Of a DNA stretch of 64,000 bases, positions 23,803 to 36,322 are shown in pieces (within the stretch, counting starts at the first letter, position 1; every line of letters begins with the position of its first letter). This stretch comes from Hemibagrus wyckioides (Eukaryota > Chordata > Actinopteri > Siluriformes > Bagridae), in contig NC_080719.1 in the NCBI RefSeq assembly GCF_019097595.1, positions 16,938,501-17,002,500 on the forward strand, written 5' to 3'. The notes under the pieces are model-generated. The model was not told where the DNA came from, did not search any database, and saw only the letters and a list, made by a program, of their open reading frames with translations. The position numbers and the translations under genes were made by a program.

Positions 23803-24050
23803 AATAAATTGATAATAGCATCATTTCCTAATTTTTTTTTAAAACAGACATGTATGCGTTTACAGCCATCATTCTTTTTGTGTTCAGGATATTAGTTGTC
23901 CAGAATAAACAGGATGTACAGTCCAATATGTAGCAAGTTATAAACCGTTATAAAGGTCACGTGCCCAAACTTTCACATTTATGTCGAGCTAATGCTAATG
24001 GCATTCAGTGCTAATGTAGTATTATGCTGTTGAATTAGCATTACAGTGAC
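23803..24050 (+). repeat. Tandem unit, copy 1
   Basis: It opens with AATTGATAATAGCATCATTT, contains AATAAACAGGATGTACAGTC and closes with GAATTAGCATTACAGTGA. The same unit recurs at 24100-24219 (shortened inside) and 24485-24720. Confidence 0.85.
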
Positions 24051-24099
24051 ATATATAATATTATAATATATAACATAGTATAATATAATATAAAATATA

Positions 24100-24219
24100 T
24101 GAATTAAATTGATAGTAGCATCATTTCCTAATTCTTAAAAGACATGTATGCATTTAGAAATGCTAATGCCATTCAATGCTAATGTAGTGTTATGTTGTTG
24201 AATTAGCATTACAGTGAAA
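24100..24219 (+). repeat. Tandem unit, copy 2 (internally deleted)
   Basis: It has the same start and end as copy 1 but lacks about 130 bp from the middle, including the AATAAACAGG segment. It runs directly into an AATAT array. Confidence 0.85.
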
Positions 24220-24482
24220 ATATAATATAATATAATATAATATAATATAATATAATATAATATAATATAATATAATATCTTCTTCTTCTTTCGACTTTTC
24301 CCTTCAGGGGTGGCCTCAGCGAATCATCTCTCTCCACCTATCCCTATCTTCTGCATCCTCAACTCTTGCACCCACTAGCTTCATATCCTCATTTATTACA
24401 TCCATAATATAATATAATATAATATAATATAATATAATATAATATAATATAATATAATATAATATAATATAATATAATATAT
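24219..24482. repeat. (AATAT)n arrays interrupted by a retroposon fragment
   Basis: AATAT pentamer arrays occupy 24219-24278 and 24405-24482. Between them, 24279-24404 contains CCTTCAGGGGTGGCCTCAGC and AATCATCTCTCTCCACCTAT, landmarks of a common fish retroposon end. The insertion apparently split one pentamer array in two. Confidence 0.85.
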
Positions 24483-24484
24483 AT

Positions 24485-24720
24485 GATTTAAATTGATAAT
24501 AGCATCATTTCCTAATTTTTAAAAAGACATGTGTGCGTTTAGAAAGGTTTTCAACCATCTGTGTTTAGTATATTTGTTATCCAGAATAAACAGGATGTAC
24601 AGTCCAATATTTAGCAAGTTATAAAGCGTTATAAAGGTCACGTGCCCAAACTTCAAGTTAATGCTAATGCCATTCAGTGCTAATGTAGTATTATGTTGTT
24701 GAAGTAGCATTACATTGAAA
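24485..24720 (+). repeat. Tandem unit, copy 3
   Basis: Nearly full length relative to copy 1, including AATAAACAGGATGTACAGTC and the GTTATAAAGGTCACGTGCCC segment. It ends at TAGCATTACATTGAAA. Confidence 0.85.
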
Positions 24721-27061
24721 GTTTCTTTCATTTTTGTTGCCACAAATGGCATTTTGTTTAATTCTAGTGACATCTGATAGCTGGCCCCGTTAGCACAAGA
24801 TGTTCACCTGAGTTTACTCTCAGTGTGTATGCTTGTGTTTTTTCTGCAGGTTATTTCTGAAGAAGTAAGGTATAAAGTGGGTCATTAAAGCCCCCGAGAG
24901 TTCATATTTGTGCTAAGGTTGTCTTTATGCAGCTTACAACAGTTGATTAAAACTATTTTGCGTCATTCTGTCAGTGGATAGGTAAAAGAAACTCACTTTG
25001 CTTATTTTGACCGTCTTATTTTGACCGTCTTATTTTGCGTCACATCTTGAAACAGATACTGCAGTTTTCGTGTATGAGAAGACATCCAGTGCCCTGATTA
25101 ACATGAACTGAACAGGGTATTGCATTTCAAACTGTTTCCATTCATTAACATCAGGTGAGATGGTGTAAAGAGCAGCTGTCATTACTGATCTGTGAAGGAC
25201 AGTCCGGTTGATGCTGTGAAAAATGAACAGCATAAAAACCCCACAAACCAATTTTGGTATGTTATGTTATCTTCTTTCAATGCAATATTATCAAAAATCT
25301 GAAAACGAATGCCATTAAAGCAGCACAGCACCTATGCATTAAAGTATTAAAGCATTTTGTTGGAAACTGCTGGAATATTATTAAAGGAGAGTGTCCTTCA
25401 TTATTTGATGCTCCGAAAGATGCTCCACACCATTTTTGCACAGATAATTACACACAAAATGTCTCACTGCAGCACTTACATAGGTTTAGGTTTAGGTTTA
25501 GGAAAAATATCACGCGCCATTTTCTAGGGAAATAAGAAATAGATTTTGTACACGATCATTTCACCACCATCAACAATGTGCACTAAACAAATACAAATAG
25601 AGAACATAGATAGAAATAATTTCAGACAATTCACACAAGCCAAAGTAAGGTCAAAATCAAAAAGTCTCTAGGTCACGTCCGTTTTGGGTAACAGGTAATA
25701 CAGATTCAGATACAAATTTTTTGGAGCACTAAATAAATATAGATGCAGATTAAGTAGTTAATAAATTCTGTATGTCTGTGTTTTTGTCTATTATCTACTA
25801 CTACTATTATTATTATTATTATCTACAATTATTATTATCTATTAAGGTCCAATTTGCCATATCTGTCTCAATACACTGATCAACAATATAGATGAGGAGA
25901 TAAATAAAGTGTTAAAAAATTGTTCTGTTCTTTTTCTGTCATGTAGTGAGTACAGTGGTCCTCAGTTTCAGATACAAACACTGCAGATGGTTGATTTCCC
26001 TTGACTAACACAACTACATCTCATCTTGAAGCAATTGATTTGTATCTAATGGGATAGATCAAATGAGAGAGACTGAGCAGAGAAATGTCCAGCAAATGAC
26101 AGAAAACGACACTGCATCTCACTGACACTATCTTTCATATTTTATGACCAGCTATTATTCCAATCATTACATTTTTATGTAATGAAATATATGCATATAT
26201 AAATAACATACACTGGGAATTCCCAATGCTTTGACTCAGTGACATGAACCAAGACAGAATGACATCAAGAGGTTCGAAGGTCCTTCCACAATACCTTCCT
26301 TACCGCAGTTCAGCGGGGCAGTTTGAACCTTGCTGCGGTGGTAATTATCATGCCCTGTCAGCGGGCGGCACAGGGAGACTTGCGTGAATAATTACCTGCC
26401 TAATCCTCGGTATTAGATAACACTGATTAGGGCAATTCCTGACCTGGTTATGTGTCGTGGATGGTGGAATGACTGGCGGGAAAACACCTCAGGAGAACTG
26501 GGTTGGGGTGAAAGAAGAGAGCATGCCATAAGGAGAATAAAGCCAGGAGTCAAGAGTGATGTGGTTACCAAGGAAGAGTCAGAGAAATACACAGGACATT
26601 TTGCGGATGGTTTCTATATGGTGTGATAAAGCATTGTGATGAGTTTAGCAGTTGATGGAGAGCTTTATAGATTTGAGAACACACTGATGGTGAACTGAGA
26701 TCTGATTATGAACCGAGATCATGATTGTTGCAATCATGACCGAAGTCATTAAAATACCACATTTTTTCTTGAAGGGACACAAACAGACAGTAGATGTGTA
26801 AAAGCACACTGAGCACTTGATCAGTATTGGTTGCAAATTGAATCATATTTCACCTGACTGTCCTTCATTCAGTCTCTTGTTTTCTCTGTCAACTTTCCCT
26901 TGCTTTGCTCGGTTTCTTTTTGCATTTCCTTTCTTTTCCAGTGAGCACAAACTGACTTGAGATGACCCTGAATGACCATTACTGATCATTATTAAGCCTG
27001 GTTGACTTAAACTGGGGTGTAATGATAACTTTTGTGTCCACTGTTAGTCAAGTGAGCAATG
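24721..27061. other. Intergenic, no gene recognised
   Basis: An ATT tract lies at 25799-25821. Three copies of TTTAGG are at 25482-25501. The block 26270-26480 has regulatory-like texture (see findings). No coding exon supported. Confidence 0.4.
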
Positions 27062-27560
27062 ATAGGTGAAGTGAATAACACTGATTATCTCCTCATCATG
27101 GCACCGGTTAGTGGGTGGGATATATTAGGCAGCAAGTGAACATTTTGTCCTCAAAGTTGATGTGTTAGAAGCAGGAAAAATGGACAAGTGTAAGGATTTG
27201 AGAGAGTTTGACAAGGGCCAAATTGTGATGGCTAGAAGATTGGATCAGAGCATCTCCAAAACTGCAGATCTTGTGGGGTGTTCCCAGTCTGCAGTGGTCA
27301 GTGTCTATCAAAAGTGGTCCAATGATGGAACAGTGGTGACCTGGCGACAGGGTCATGGACAACCAAGACTCACTGATGCACTTGGGGATCCGATCCAACA
27401 GACAAGCTACTGTTGCTCAAATTGCTGAAGAAGTTAATGCTGGTTCTGATAGAAAGGTGTCAGAATACACAGTGCATGATGGGTCAGGGCTGTTTTGGCA
27501 GCAAAAGGGGGACCAACACCAATATTAGACAGCTGGTCATAATGTTATGCCTGATCGGTG
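27062..27560 (+). mobile_element. Tc1-like element, left terminus lost
   Basis: It begins inside the spacer (GATAGGTGAAGTGAATAACA), without the terminal repeat, and ends with ATGCCTGATCGGTG followed by TA. An ATG at 27180 (or in frame at 27162) opens the longest DNA-binding-half frame of the family here, reading through to the SYCCSNC stop at about 27428: [20 protein letters not shown], then [15 protein letters not shown]. The rest of the family protein continues in another frame. No catalytic domain. Confidence 0.88.
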
Positions 27561-27990
27561 TATATTGCTTTTATCTGGCCTCTTAAATACACATCTTTTA
27601 TATCAGGACTATATTTTAAAAAAAAATCTTATCAAAGGTTAATAACAGTCAATAAATTAATAATGTGTTATTTAAAAAATATATATACACACACAAATAA
27701 ATAAATTTTGTACAGACAAAAAATATATATAACTATAATTTGGAAGTATGTCTGTCCTCCTCGTACTCATATAACTAGCTGGTTAGTAAATTGTTAAAAT
27801 TAACTTGGTAGTATTTTTCCTGAAGATGCATGAGTGTGTCTCTTTGCCTTATGGTTGGTTATATTTCAGATGACAAACCTGACAAACTGTACAACTTTCT
27901 TTGTTGCTAAGAATGATGCAAGTAAGTTGGCTAGATTAATAAGTACATATTGTGTATATACTGCATTTATTGCTTAATTAATCCATATAT
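27561..27990. other. Upstream flank of the TLE gene
   Basis: AT-rich sequence with no TATA box that can be tied to a start site. Confidence 0.4.
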
Positions 27991-28833
27991 TACACATGTG
28001 TGTACAGGAGTGTTTTCTCTCTCTATCTCTTTCTCTCTCTCACATACACACACACTCACTCTCTCTCTCTCTGGATCTCTTTCTTTCTCGGTTATCTTCA
28101 CTGTTCCACCTTAACTGCAGCTTGAGCAGGCTGTTCATGTTTGTGTTGAAGCCAACAGGCACAATATATTACAGTCTAGGGCTCGCTGCTGAAAAGCCTG
28201 CTGGATCTTCCAGTGACCTGCTGTTCTTTCCTGCTTTCCTGTGTTTTTTTTTCTCTCCCTCTCCCTCCTCTAGATTTAGATTAAAAACAAAGCTCTCCCT
28301 CTCTCTCTCTCTCTCTTTCCCATCCTCATTTTTTTTTTTTTTTAACTCTCTCCCCCTTTCTTTTACACTCTCATTCTGGCTGGGGGAAAAATCCCTTTAG
28401 TTTGTCTCTCTGTGTTACAAGAGGAAGTCGCTTGGCTCGATTCGGATGGAGGTGTGTGTTTGTTTTTGGACCTTGTTGGTGTGCTTTGAGGAAGGACAGA
28501 GAAGGGACAATTGGATGTGACTGCGGCTTCATCAGAGCAGTCAGACTCATCAGAGCGCGAGAGAGGAGGACAGCTGAGAGTGTGACTTTCACTCCTCTAA
28601 GGAGGAAAGGTGGAGAAAAAGTCAGCAGTGGGAGTTTCTGGAATTAATTTTGCATCAGCTCTTGTTGGATGCACTCAGTTTGTCCAGACTTGCTGAAGCT
28701 GAAGCCGGGTTCCCAACTCTGGATCCTGGGCTCTGTCCCTGCTAAAACCTCTACCTCTCCCCTTTACAGGAGTGCAAAGAGCTGAGGGAGCCCACTATCC
28801 ATCAGACTCCTAACGAGCGTCTCTGCACTGACC
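27991..28833 (+). promoter_or_regulatory. tle2: Probable promoter and 5' leader of the TLE gene
   Basis: CT-rich tracts at 28018-28075 and 28290-28380 and a poly-T run at 28329-28343 are followed by a more GC-rich stretch with some CpG (28430-28620). Sequence from about 28400 to 28833 has the texture of a 5' leader. At 28748-28769 a pyrimidine run ends in TTTACAG, an excellent 3' splice site. The coding first exon may therefore begin at 28770 behind a separate non-coding exon. The transcription start cannot be fixed from sequence alone. Confidence 0.4.
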
Positions 28834-28857
28834 ATGTACCCACAGGGTAGACACCCG
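28770..28857 (+). CDS. tle2: TLE (Groucho) corepressor, first coding exon
   Basis: The ATG at 28834 is in a good context (GACCATGT) and starts MYPQGRHP, the first eight residues of vertebrate TLE2/TLE3-type proteins. The exon's coding part is 24 bases (28834-28857) and ends in phase 0 before a perfect GTAAGT donor at 28858. TLE proteins are nuclear corepressors without DNA-binding ability of their own. They are recruited by TCF/LEF, Hes, Runx and other factors and silence targets through histone deacetylases. The exon boundary after RHP matches the usual gene structure as I recall it. The start coordinate 28770 assumes the upstream 3' splice site is used. If not, the leader extends further left. 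This is a partial gene, because the window ends before the later exons. Confidence 0.8.
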
Positions 28858-29059
28858 GTAAGTGCATGACACTCCTTTGCTTTCATCCTTTATCTTTCTT
28901 CCTTTCTCAGTCTCCATTTATCTTTCTTAATTCCTTCTCTTTTCAGTGATGCGCATATGCACATGCACTCTTCTCTAGTTCAGTGAAGGTGTAAGAGCAG
29001 GGAGGACATAGATAAAACAGTTGCTGGGAGAGAGATGTCTCTCTTCAGAGGCTTTCAAT

Positions 29060-29115
<56 letters not shown>

Positions 29116-30926
29116 CCCGTCAGCTGCACCCAGGTGTTCTCAGTAGCTGGTTTATTTTAAGTTGTGTGGGCGCGCGCGCGTGTGTGTGTATTTGTGTTTG
29201 TGGGCATTATACTTTGTATAATAACCTTCTGGCATGTTAGACACTTGAGTTCATGGAAAGGAGGACCAGTCACAGTGCGCTTGCTTGTTATCAGGTAGGT
29301 GTTGAAAGCATACGGGTCAGTGGCCTGTTTGATGTATTCCCGCTAGAGACCACTGAGAATCCATAATTCAGTCTCACTCAGCTGGCGTGAAACGATTATC
29401 CTAGCACAGCCTGATTAAAATATCTCCCCATGCAACTCTCTATACTGTATCACTGCCTAACCATCATATGCGTAAAAGCTGCTGTATTGGTAGAGTTACA
29501 GCCATAGAGAGCATTCTCCAGGAGGAATGAACTCCAGAGGGTAGTTGGAGCAGGTGTTTCTTTTTATATCTCACCGGCGGCAGAGAAAATGGAAAGAATG
29601 ATATGATTGAGTGTATGCATATACGCCTTCAATGTTGGGGAAATGTGTTTGCTTGGTTCATAGCATCTGGGACCATCGGCATGTATTTGTAACATGTATT
29701 CCATTGCTGCTGAGTTGCCAAACAGGTGACAAAATCAATTACAGGGCAGTAAATCCGTCAGAAACTCTGTAGCTTCTCAGTCATCACTATCAGTTCAGTT
29801 CCTAGAAAGGCAGATCTTGCAGATCGTAGACATCACTAAATCATGTCAGTGCCAGCCTCTGTTTGTTCTGTTCCTATGCATGTATGTAGTGTGTATAGGT
29901 TAAGACCTGCTTTACAAGGCAAACAGTGCCAGGACGTGTGGTAGCGATCATCAACACCACAGAATTTTTGCGGTTGGTAGGGCTGTGCTACGTGATGTTA
30001 CTTTGCGATAAATTATGCGTTTTTTAAAGAACATTAGTAGTACTTTTACAGTAGCATTCGACTTCACTGTTACAGAAACAAATACATATATATCTGTAAT
30101 ATAGAATATAATTTTAAGTGTTTTTGAAATGTTCTGCTTGCACTTGTTTACAAGCATTAATAGCAATATACATGTTAGGATTTGTGAAAAAGCCCTCCAG
30201 TGTTTTTGCCATGATGTTTTGTTGTCGTTGCTAAAAAGAGATTGGAGTGATTATAAGCCTTATCCTGCCTAAGAGAGAGTCGGATGGTACGCAAATTCTG
30301 TGTTTTGATTTTAGTCCCTTAATTATTTTGTATATATATATTTGGTAGGACTAAATAAAAATACAAGCAACAAACTTAACATTTCCATTTAAACAAATAA
30401 AGTGTCAATTTTTAAATTCTACAGCAAAAATATCTGTTGTATAGAACATTGATCATACATCTTTCCAATTGCCTACAAAATCAAGAATGGCAATTTAATT
30501 GATTGATTTTTATGCCCATTAAAAATGCTACATCAGTTTCCGTGCAGTTACAAAACAAAAACCTTGACACCCACTTAGTACCATACCATATACAGGTTCC
30601 TGTGTCTCTGTTTCTAGGTTGCTTCTGCACAGTAAACACACTGGGACACACACTTCCATGAGCTAAATGGTGTAAGCGGTTAGTAATGTGAGTCGGCTCT
30701 TCAGACGAAAGCTGCAGACTTATTTGGGATAAACAGTGCACACCTTTCATGAGAGAGTAGGGGTCTTATACATTAAGTAATGGAGTTTAGTTGTGTGAAC
30801 ACATGATGATGAAATGGGTGTGTGAATCCCCTGCAGGTTGCTCTAGTGCAGTCTGTATTTGAAGAGAATGATAACATGTATGTGTGCTTGGGAAAGCTGT
30901 GTTCTGTCTTACCCTGTTTATGTGTA

Positions 30927-30928
30927 TG

Positions 30929-30997
<69 letters not shown>
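30927..30997. repeat. (AT)n microsatellite
   Basis: About 35 AT dinucleotides directly left of the Tc1-like copy at 31009. The matching array on the other side is at 31570-31611. Confidence 0.95.
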
Positions 30998-31003
<6 letters not shown>

Positions 31004-31008
31004 ATATC

Positions 31009-31560
31009 AGGCAGATCAGGCATAATATTATGAACCCTGAGAGGTGACATGAATAAGACTAATTAACTCCTCATCATGGCACCTGTTAGTGGGTGGGATA
31101 TATTAGGCAGCAAGTGAAAATTTTGTCCTCAAAGTTGATGTGTTAGAAGCAGGAAAAATGGGCAAGCGTAAGGATTTGAGTAAGTTTGACAAGGGCCAAA
31201 TTGTGATGGCTAGACGACTGGATCAGAGCATCTCCAAAACTGCAGCTCTTGTGGAGTGTTCCCGGTTTGCAGTGGTCAGTATCTATAAAAAGTGGTCCAA
31301 GGAAGGAACAGTACCAGAGGACCAGTGGACCAGTGACAGGGTCATGGGAGGCCAAGGCTCATTGTTGCACGTGGGGAGTGAAGGCTGGTCCGCGTGATCC
31401 GATCCACCAGATGAGCTACTGTTGCTCAAATTGCTGTAGAAGTTAATGCTGGTTCTGATAGAAAGGTGTCAGAATACACAGTGCATGATGGGCAGGGCTT
31501 TTTTGGCAGAAAAAGGGAGACCAACACAATATTAGGCTGGCATAATGTTATGCCTGGTTG

Positions 31561-31565
<5 letters not shown>
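31009..31565 (+). mobile_element. Tc1-like non-autonomous element inside an AT array
   Basis: The left end GCAGATCAGGCATAATATTA has lost the outermost bases. The right end TAATGTTATGCCTGGTTGGT runs into TGTGTGTATATA. The transposase N-terminal frame from 31140/31158 reads [20 protein letters not shown] and then leaves the family at a small duplication (ACCAGAGGACCAGTGGACCA). The catalytic core is deleted. Confidence 0.88.

Positions 31566-31569
<4 letters not shown>

Positions 31570-31611
<42 letters not shown>
31570..31611. repeat. (AT)n microsatellite
   Basis: The right-hand continuation of the AT array that the Tc1-like element split. Confidence 0.95.
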
Positions 31612-31614
<3 letters not shown>

Positions 31615-31769
31615 GTGACAAATTTAAAGGAAAAACAGAGGCTCTATATTTGTTAAAAACAGAGGCTCTACGGGGCTTTTGTTTATTTTGCTGTCATGGT
31701 TTGGGTTCACTTGTCCCCTTAAAGAACTGCAAATTAATAGATAGTTCGTCTGAATGATCACCTTTAACC

Positions 31770-32000
31770 CATGCTAAAAATATTTGTGGATGGGAGTGGT
31801 CTGTTTCAGATTGACTCCTCCCCATCCACAGGGAACAAGGACTTGGAGGATGAAATTGATATAAATCACATGCTGTGATGTTCACACTCACCAGATCTGC
31901 AACCAGTTAAGATTTGAGTGTTGTGTTTTCTATCATCTTTAAAATACCAGCTGAGGGAGTCTTTTGGATGAATGCTTCACAAGACTTAATATTAAATACA
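31770..32000 (+). repeat. Eroded Tc1/mariner relic
   Basis: Segments such as TTCACACTCACCAGATCTGC and AAATACCAGCTGAGGGAG parallel the clearer relic at 7725-7830, indicating an older, heavily mutated copy of the same element type. Confidence 0.4.
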
Positions 32001-34403
32001 AGACAAAATATTAGCAATGCTCACTATGCAACGCCTCTGTCTGGGAGGAGTGATACTAAAAGCTCCCTTTCGAGCCTCCTAAAATGTTGCACCAGCTAGA
32101 AACTGGGGCAGATCCAATAGACGAGGATCAAAATAAGAGGCTGAAAGAGCATCTCCTAGCTAAGTGAGTATGTGTGGACCTGATCACAGCATTTGCCCAA
32201 TCATCATCATGTGTGCCCAATAACTAAAAGAGTTGGGCATTGGTCCATATTGGTATTGCACTGATATGGGAGTTTTATGTGATTAACTGGTAGGAATTTA
32301 ACTGACAACACAGATCATGGACATCACATAGGAAATTGCATACTTCCCTTAGGCATATTAGTTAGCTAGGTTACTAAGAGGATGTTGTGCATTGACTGGT
32401 ACTGACATTAATATTGTTGAAAATAATTAAAAAGAGATCATGCATCCCATGCAGATTTCATCAGTCGTTAGCTTGCTCTTCCTGCTTTTTTATTGAAAAT
32501 ATCTGTTCTAATGTATGCGTGTGTGTGTGTGGAAGACTGCCATTTTTTTCTTGCGCTAATCAGGTGGCCAAGGGAAGCATCTATGCCAAATATCCAACCC
32601 CAGGCCTCACACATGCTCACTTAGCTAGGAGCTGCTCATTTTGGCACATGTTCTCCTTCCCGCCCTTCCATTGTTCCATTCTGACTGCAGATTTTGACCA
32701 ACTCACCTATGTAACTCTGCAGGATTTTGGAATCGAAGCAGGTTACAGTCAGTTATGGCTTTCGCTTCTAATCTAATGTTTTCATCAGCCAACGTAAAGC
32801 CATAGAGGTGAGAGAAGTGAGCTGAGAACGGTTTTGGAAAGGCACCAGGTTGTTTTTCTCCTGCCTGTGTGCATTTTCTAATCCAGCCTTGGATTTGCAG
32901 CTTTGGGTTGACCCAACGAAGTGAGAGCAAACTATGCTGAAACCATGGTGACTTGCTGAGTCTTTAGACTCTGGAGTGTTAAATGTGGTTTAAGATGGAG
33001 TAGAAAACTACTGGATAGCAGCTGCTGGGACAGTGGTTTCTGCTGGGAGACTGGCACTGATTACCTGAGCACCCATTCCCAGTGCTGGACTGTGTAGCAT
33101 GCGAAATCCAGTTGTGGTTCTTACCATGATGGAGTGTTTTTCTAGTGGACATAGACAAGGAGCCTGATCTGCCTTGCAGGGTTTAAGCATTGGTTAGTGA
33201 GTGGAGGAGTGTGGAAAGCATGTGCATGCAAAGGCAGTTATACTCTCCCAGGATCACAGCTATACTCCCTTTCCCTCCACACTCTGGTGCTCCTCATCTC
33301 TCCTCTCATTTTTTGCTAAATATTTCACCAGCCGATAATTATTTCATGGCCCTGGCCGTCTCCTGACTATTTTGGAAGAGGCAGTGATGCAACTGGCACA
33401 GACGCTTCAGAAATAGTGCAGTCTCTCTTCACCACCCAGTCTGAACTCTGGTACTGCAGTTAGCTCAAACACTCACACACAAAGTGATCAGACGTCAGGA
33501 AACATCAGAGAAAGGGCTCATACCTCACTGCTGATAAGAGACCCTCTTGATAGATCTATGTTGATATCTCTTTGTGCCTTTGTCCCCCTCTGTGTGTCTC
33601 TTTTAGTGCTGAGTCAAATTATATGGACTGATCAAAACGATTCCATCAGATTTCAAGCACCAATACTTTGAAAAGTTCGGGTACCAGGTCTAATTTCTTT
33701 TGTACTTTAAGGTTAAGTTGCTCTAGCTTTTTGTCTGTAAAAATACATTTATTTCAATAGAATTCAATGGACAACAGTTTATTGTTATTTACATCTGATG
33801 CAAATATATTTTCTAAGCAAAACCTCACACTGAGTTACACACACCCTCAAATATTCATGCAGCTACTTTGTTTGCCTTAAACTCTAAATCTTTTTCCAGT
33901 AGAGAAAATCCAAAATGGAGGAGTTACTTTCAAGATACCAAATTTCAAATAATACTACCAATCTCACTCAGATTATTCCATATAAAATAAATGAAAGCAA
34001 TGTCCTAATTTACTAAGATCCCAAATAAAGCTTGCTAACCTATGTGTTAGCAAGTTAGCAGATAAAAAGTTATTTTCATTGTGTGTTTTTTTTGCATGGG
34101 CCATTTATTGTAAATTAAAAGAGAATTAAAATTGAAATTTGCCAGATTAAAACCCATTGAGATGCACCAAAAAGTTCTTAGAAATGAATGCAAAATAAAA
34201 TGTTTTTGACATCAGCATTGCAAAATGTGTGGTAAATGTAAACCCAGCTTTACCACAGTAACATTGTTTAGTTGTTTAATGTTTTTGATACTGATACAAA
34301 ATGTCGGGAGACCAAATTCAGTTCAAATTGCAAAAATGGGCCTCTGGAAATTTTAATATCTGATCTTTGGTCATAATTAATTCAAAAACAACAACAACAA
34401 CAA

Positions 34404-34514
<111 letters not shown>

Positions 34515-35366
34515 TCTTTCTTTCTTTCTTTCTTTCTCCATCTTCTTCTGTCTGTTCCTCAGCTTCTCATCCTCCACACTCTCAGTAGATAATCCTTGGT
34601 AATTCTCACTTGCTCCTGCTCATCTAAATTGTGCCTGACTGACTGACTACTATCTCACATGGCTTTCTGTGTGTGTGTCTATCTTACCAACCACCCACCC
34701 ACACACACAGACACACACACGCACACACATGCACACACACAAGCCCCTAGATTAGCTGGATCAGTTTGGGTTTTCTAGATCCCCCTGCTGTCTGACACTC
34801 AATTACTAAGCAGACATTCTAACTCTGCTCCTGTTTATATGCTTACGTCTAGGCATGTACCAGTATTAAATTTTTTACAGGTTTATGCTATTATCACAAT
34901 GTGCTTTAAAATGACTCCATGCTGAGCAGGACCCCAGTGTCAGCAAGCAGTCATTCAGCCATAAATGGACCTCCGATGCATTTTAGGATCAGCTTCATCT
35001 TACATGGTGGTTGAAATTTTTTAAATATTTGAAGGGGATGGAGAGGTCACCAGACAAGGTAATGGCCAGTCTTACCTCTGGTGGATACCAAGATTTGCTA
35101 CACACAAAAAACAAAGCAATTAGTACGGTCTTATTCTTAGGGCAGTGTCCAAGCTGATTCATTATCCAGTTATTTTTACTGATTATTATTCTGGGTAGCA
35201 TACTTTGTTTGCTTATAGAGTTAAATTGTGAAAACCACTACGAAGGTTTTAAAACCTCTTCTTTGACAGGAACATGTGTGCTGTACCTAAAAAGTAGCAT
35301 GTCAGTTTGAAATGAAAAACTTATGATACTTACAACAACTTGTAAAATTTCATAAATGTACTAATA

Positions 35367-35860
35367 CACCGATCGACCGTAACATTATGAGCACTAACAG
35401 GTGACGTGAATAAGACTGATGATCTCCTCATCATGGCACCCGTTAGTGGGTGGGATATATTAGGCAGCAAGTGAACATTTTGTCCTCAAAGTTGGTGTGT
35501 TAGAAGCAGGAAAAATGGACAAGCATAAGGATCTGAACGAGTTTGACAAGGACCAAATTTTGATGGCTAGACAACTGGATCAGAGCATCTCCAAAACTGC
35601 AGCTCTTGTGGGGTGTTCCCGGTCTGCAGTGGTCAATATTTATAAAAAGTGGTCCAAGGAAGGAATAGTGGTGAACTGGTGACAGGGTCATGGGCAGCCA
35701 GGGCTCATTGATGCACGGGGGGAGTGAAGGCTGGCCCGTGTGATCCGATCCAACAGACGAGCTACTGTTGCTCAAATTGCAAAAAGAAGTTAATGCTGGT
35801 TCTGATAGAAAGGTGTCAGAATACACAGAGCATGATGGGCAAAAACGGGGACCGACATAA
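35367..35860 (+). mobile_element. Tc1-like element, right terminus lost
   Basis: The left end CACCGATCGACCGTAACATT follows TA at 35365-35366. The DNA-binding frame starting at 35497/35515 ([20 protein letters not shown]) stops at 35680 through the same CGA-to-TGA change as the copy at 18125. The family sequence stops near 35860, just after the GGGGACCGACATAATAT segment, without the terminal repeat. Confidence 0.87.
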
Positions 35861-36268
35861 TATAAGTATATATATCATTCTATGTAAACTCTAGAGCTAA
35901 TCGACTACTGCTAATTGATCAACTCAGCATCTGTTGACCCACAATCACTTATTCTGGATTAATAATTTGACTAAAATTGAATATTGAATATTAGTATATG
36001 AGAAATTTCTCCTTTTACAACTGTTAAGGAGGACAGAATGACCAAAGTGATACCTATTTCTATAATGCATGGCCTAGAACTTTTTCTTGCTCAGATGTGG
36101 TTTATTTGTTTTTTTGTGTTTGTATTTCAACATACTGCAATTTATGGTACTAACTGCCTCTGCTGTGGTGTAATAGCTCTAAAGGATGCTCACTAAAGGA
36201 TAGTTAGAGTGCACAAACACTGTCTGTGTCTGTCTGAGTGGAAAAAGGTCAGTGGGGATATGCTACAG

Positions 36269-36307
<39 letters not shown>

Positions 36308-36322
36308 TACACACACACACAC
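36269..36322. repeat. (CA)n microsatellite
   Basis: CA dinucleotides, interrupted by GCATA and ending before CGTCTG. Confidence 0.95.

Noticed and set aside
25480..25503. TTTAGG triplet of hexamers, telomere-like
   Set aside because: Only about three and a half units, and the vertebrate telomere unit is TTAGGG. Most likely a chance short repeat.
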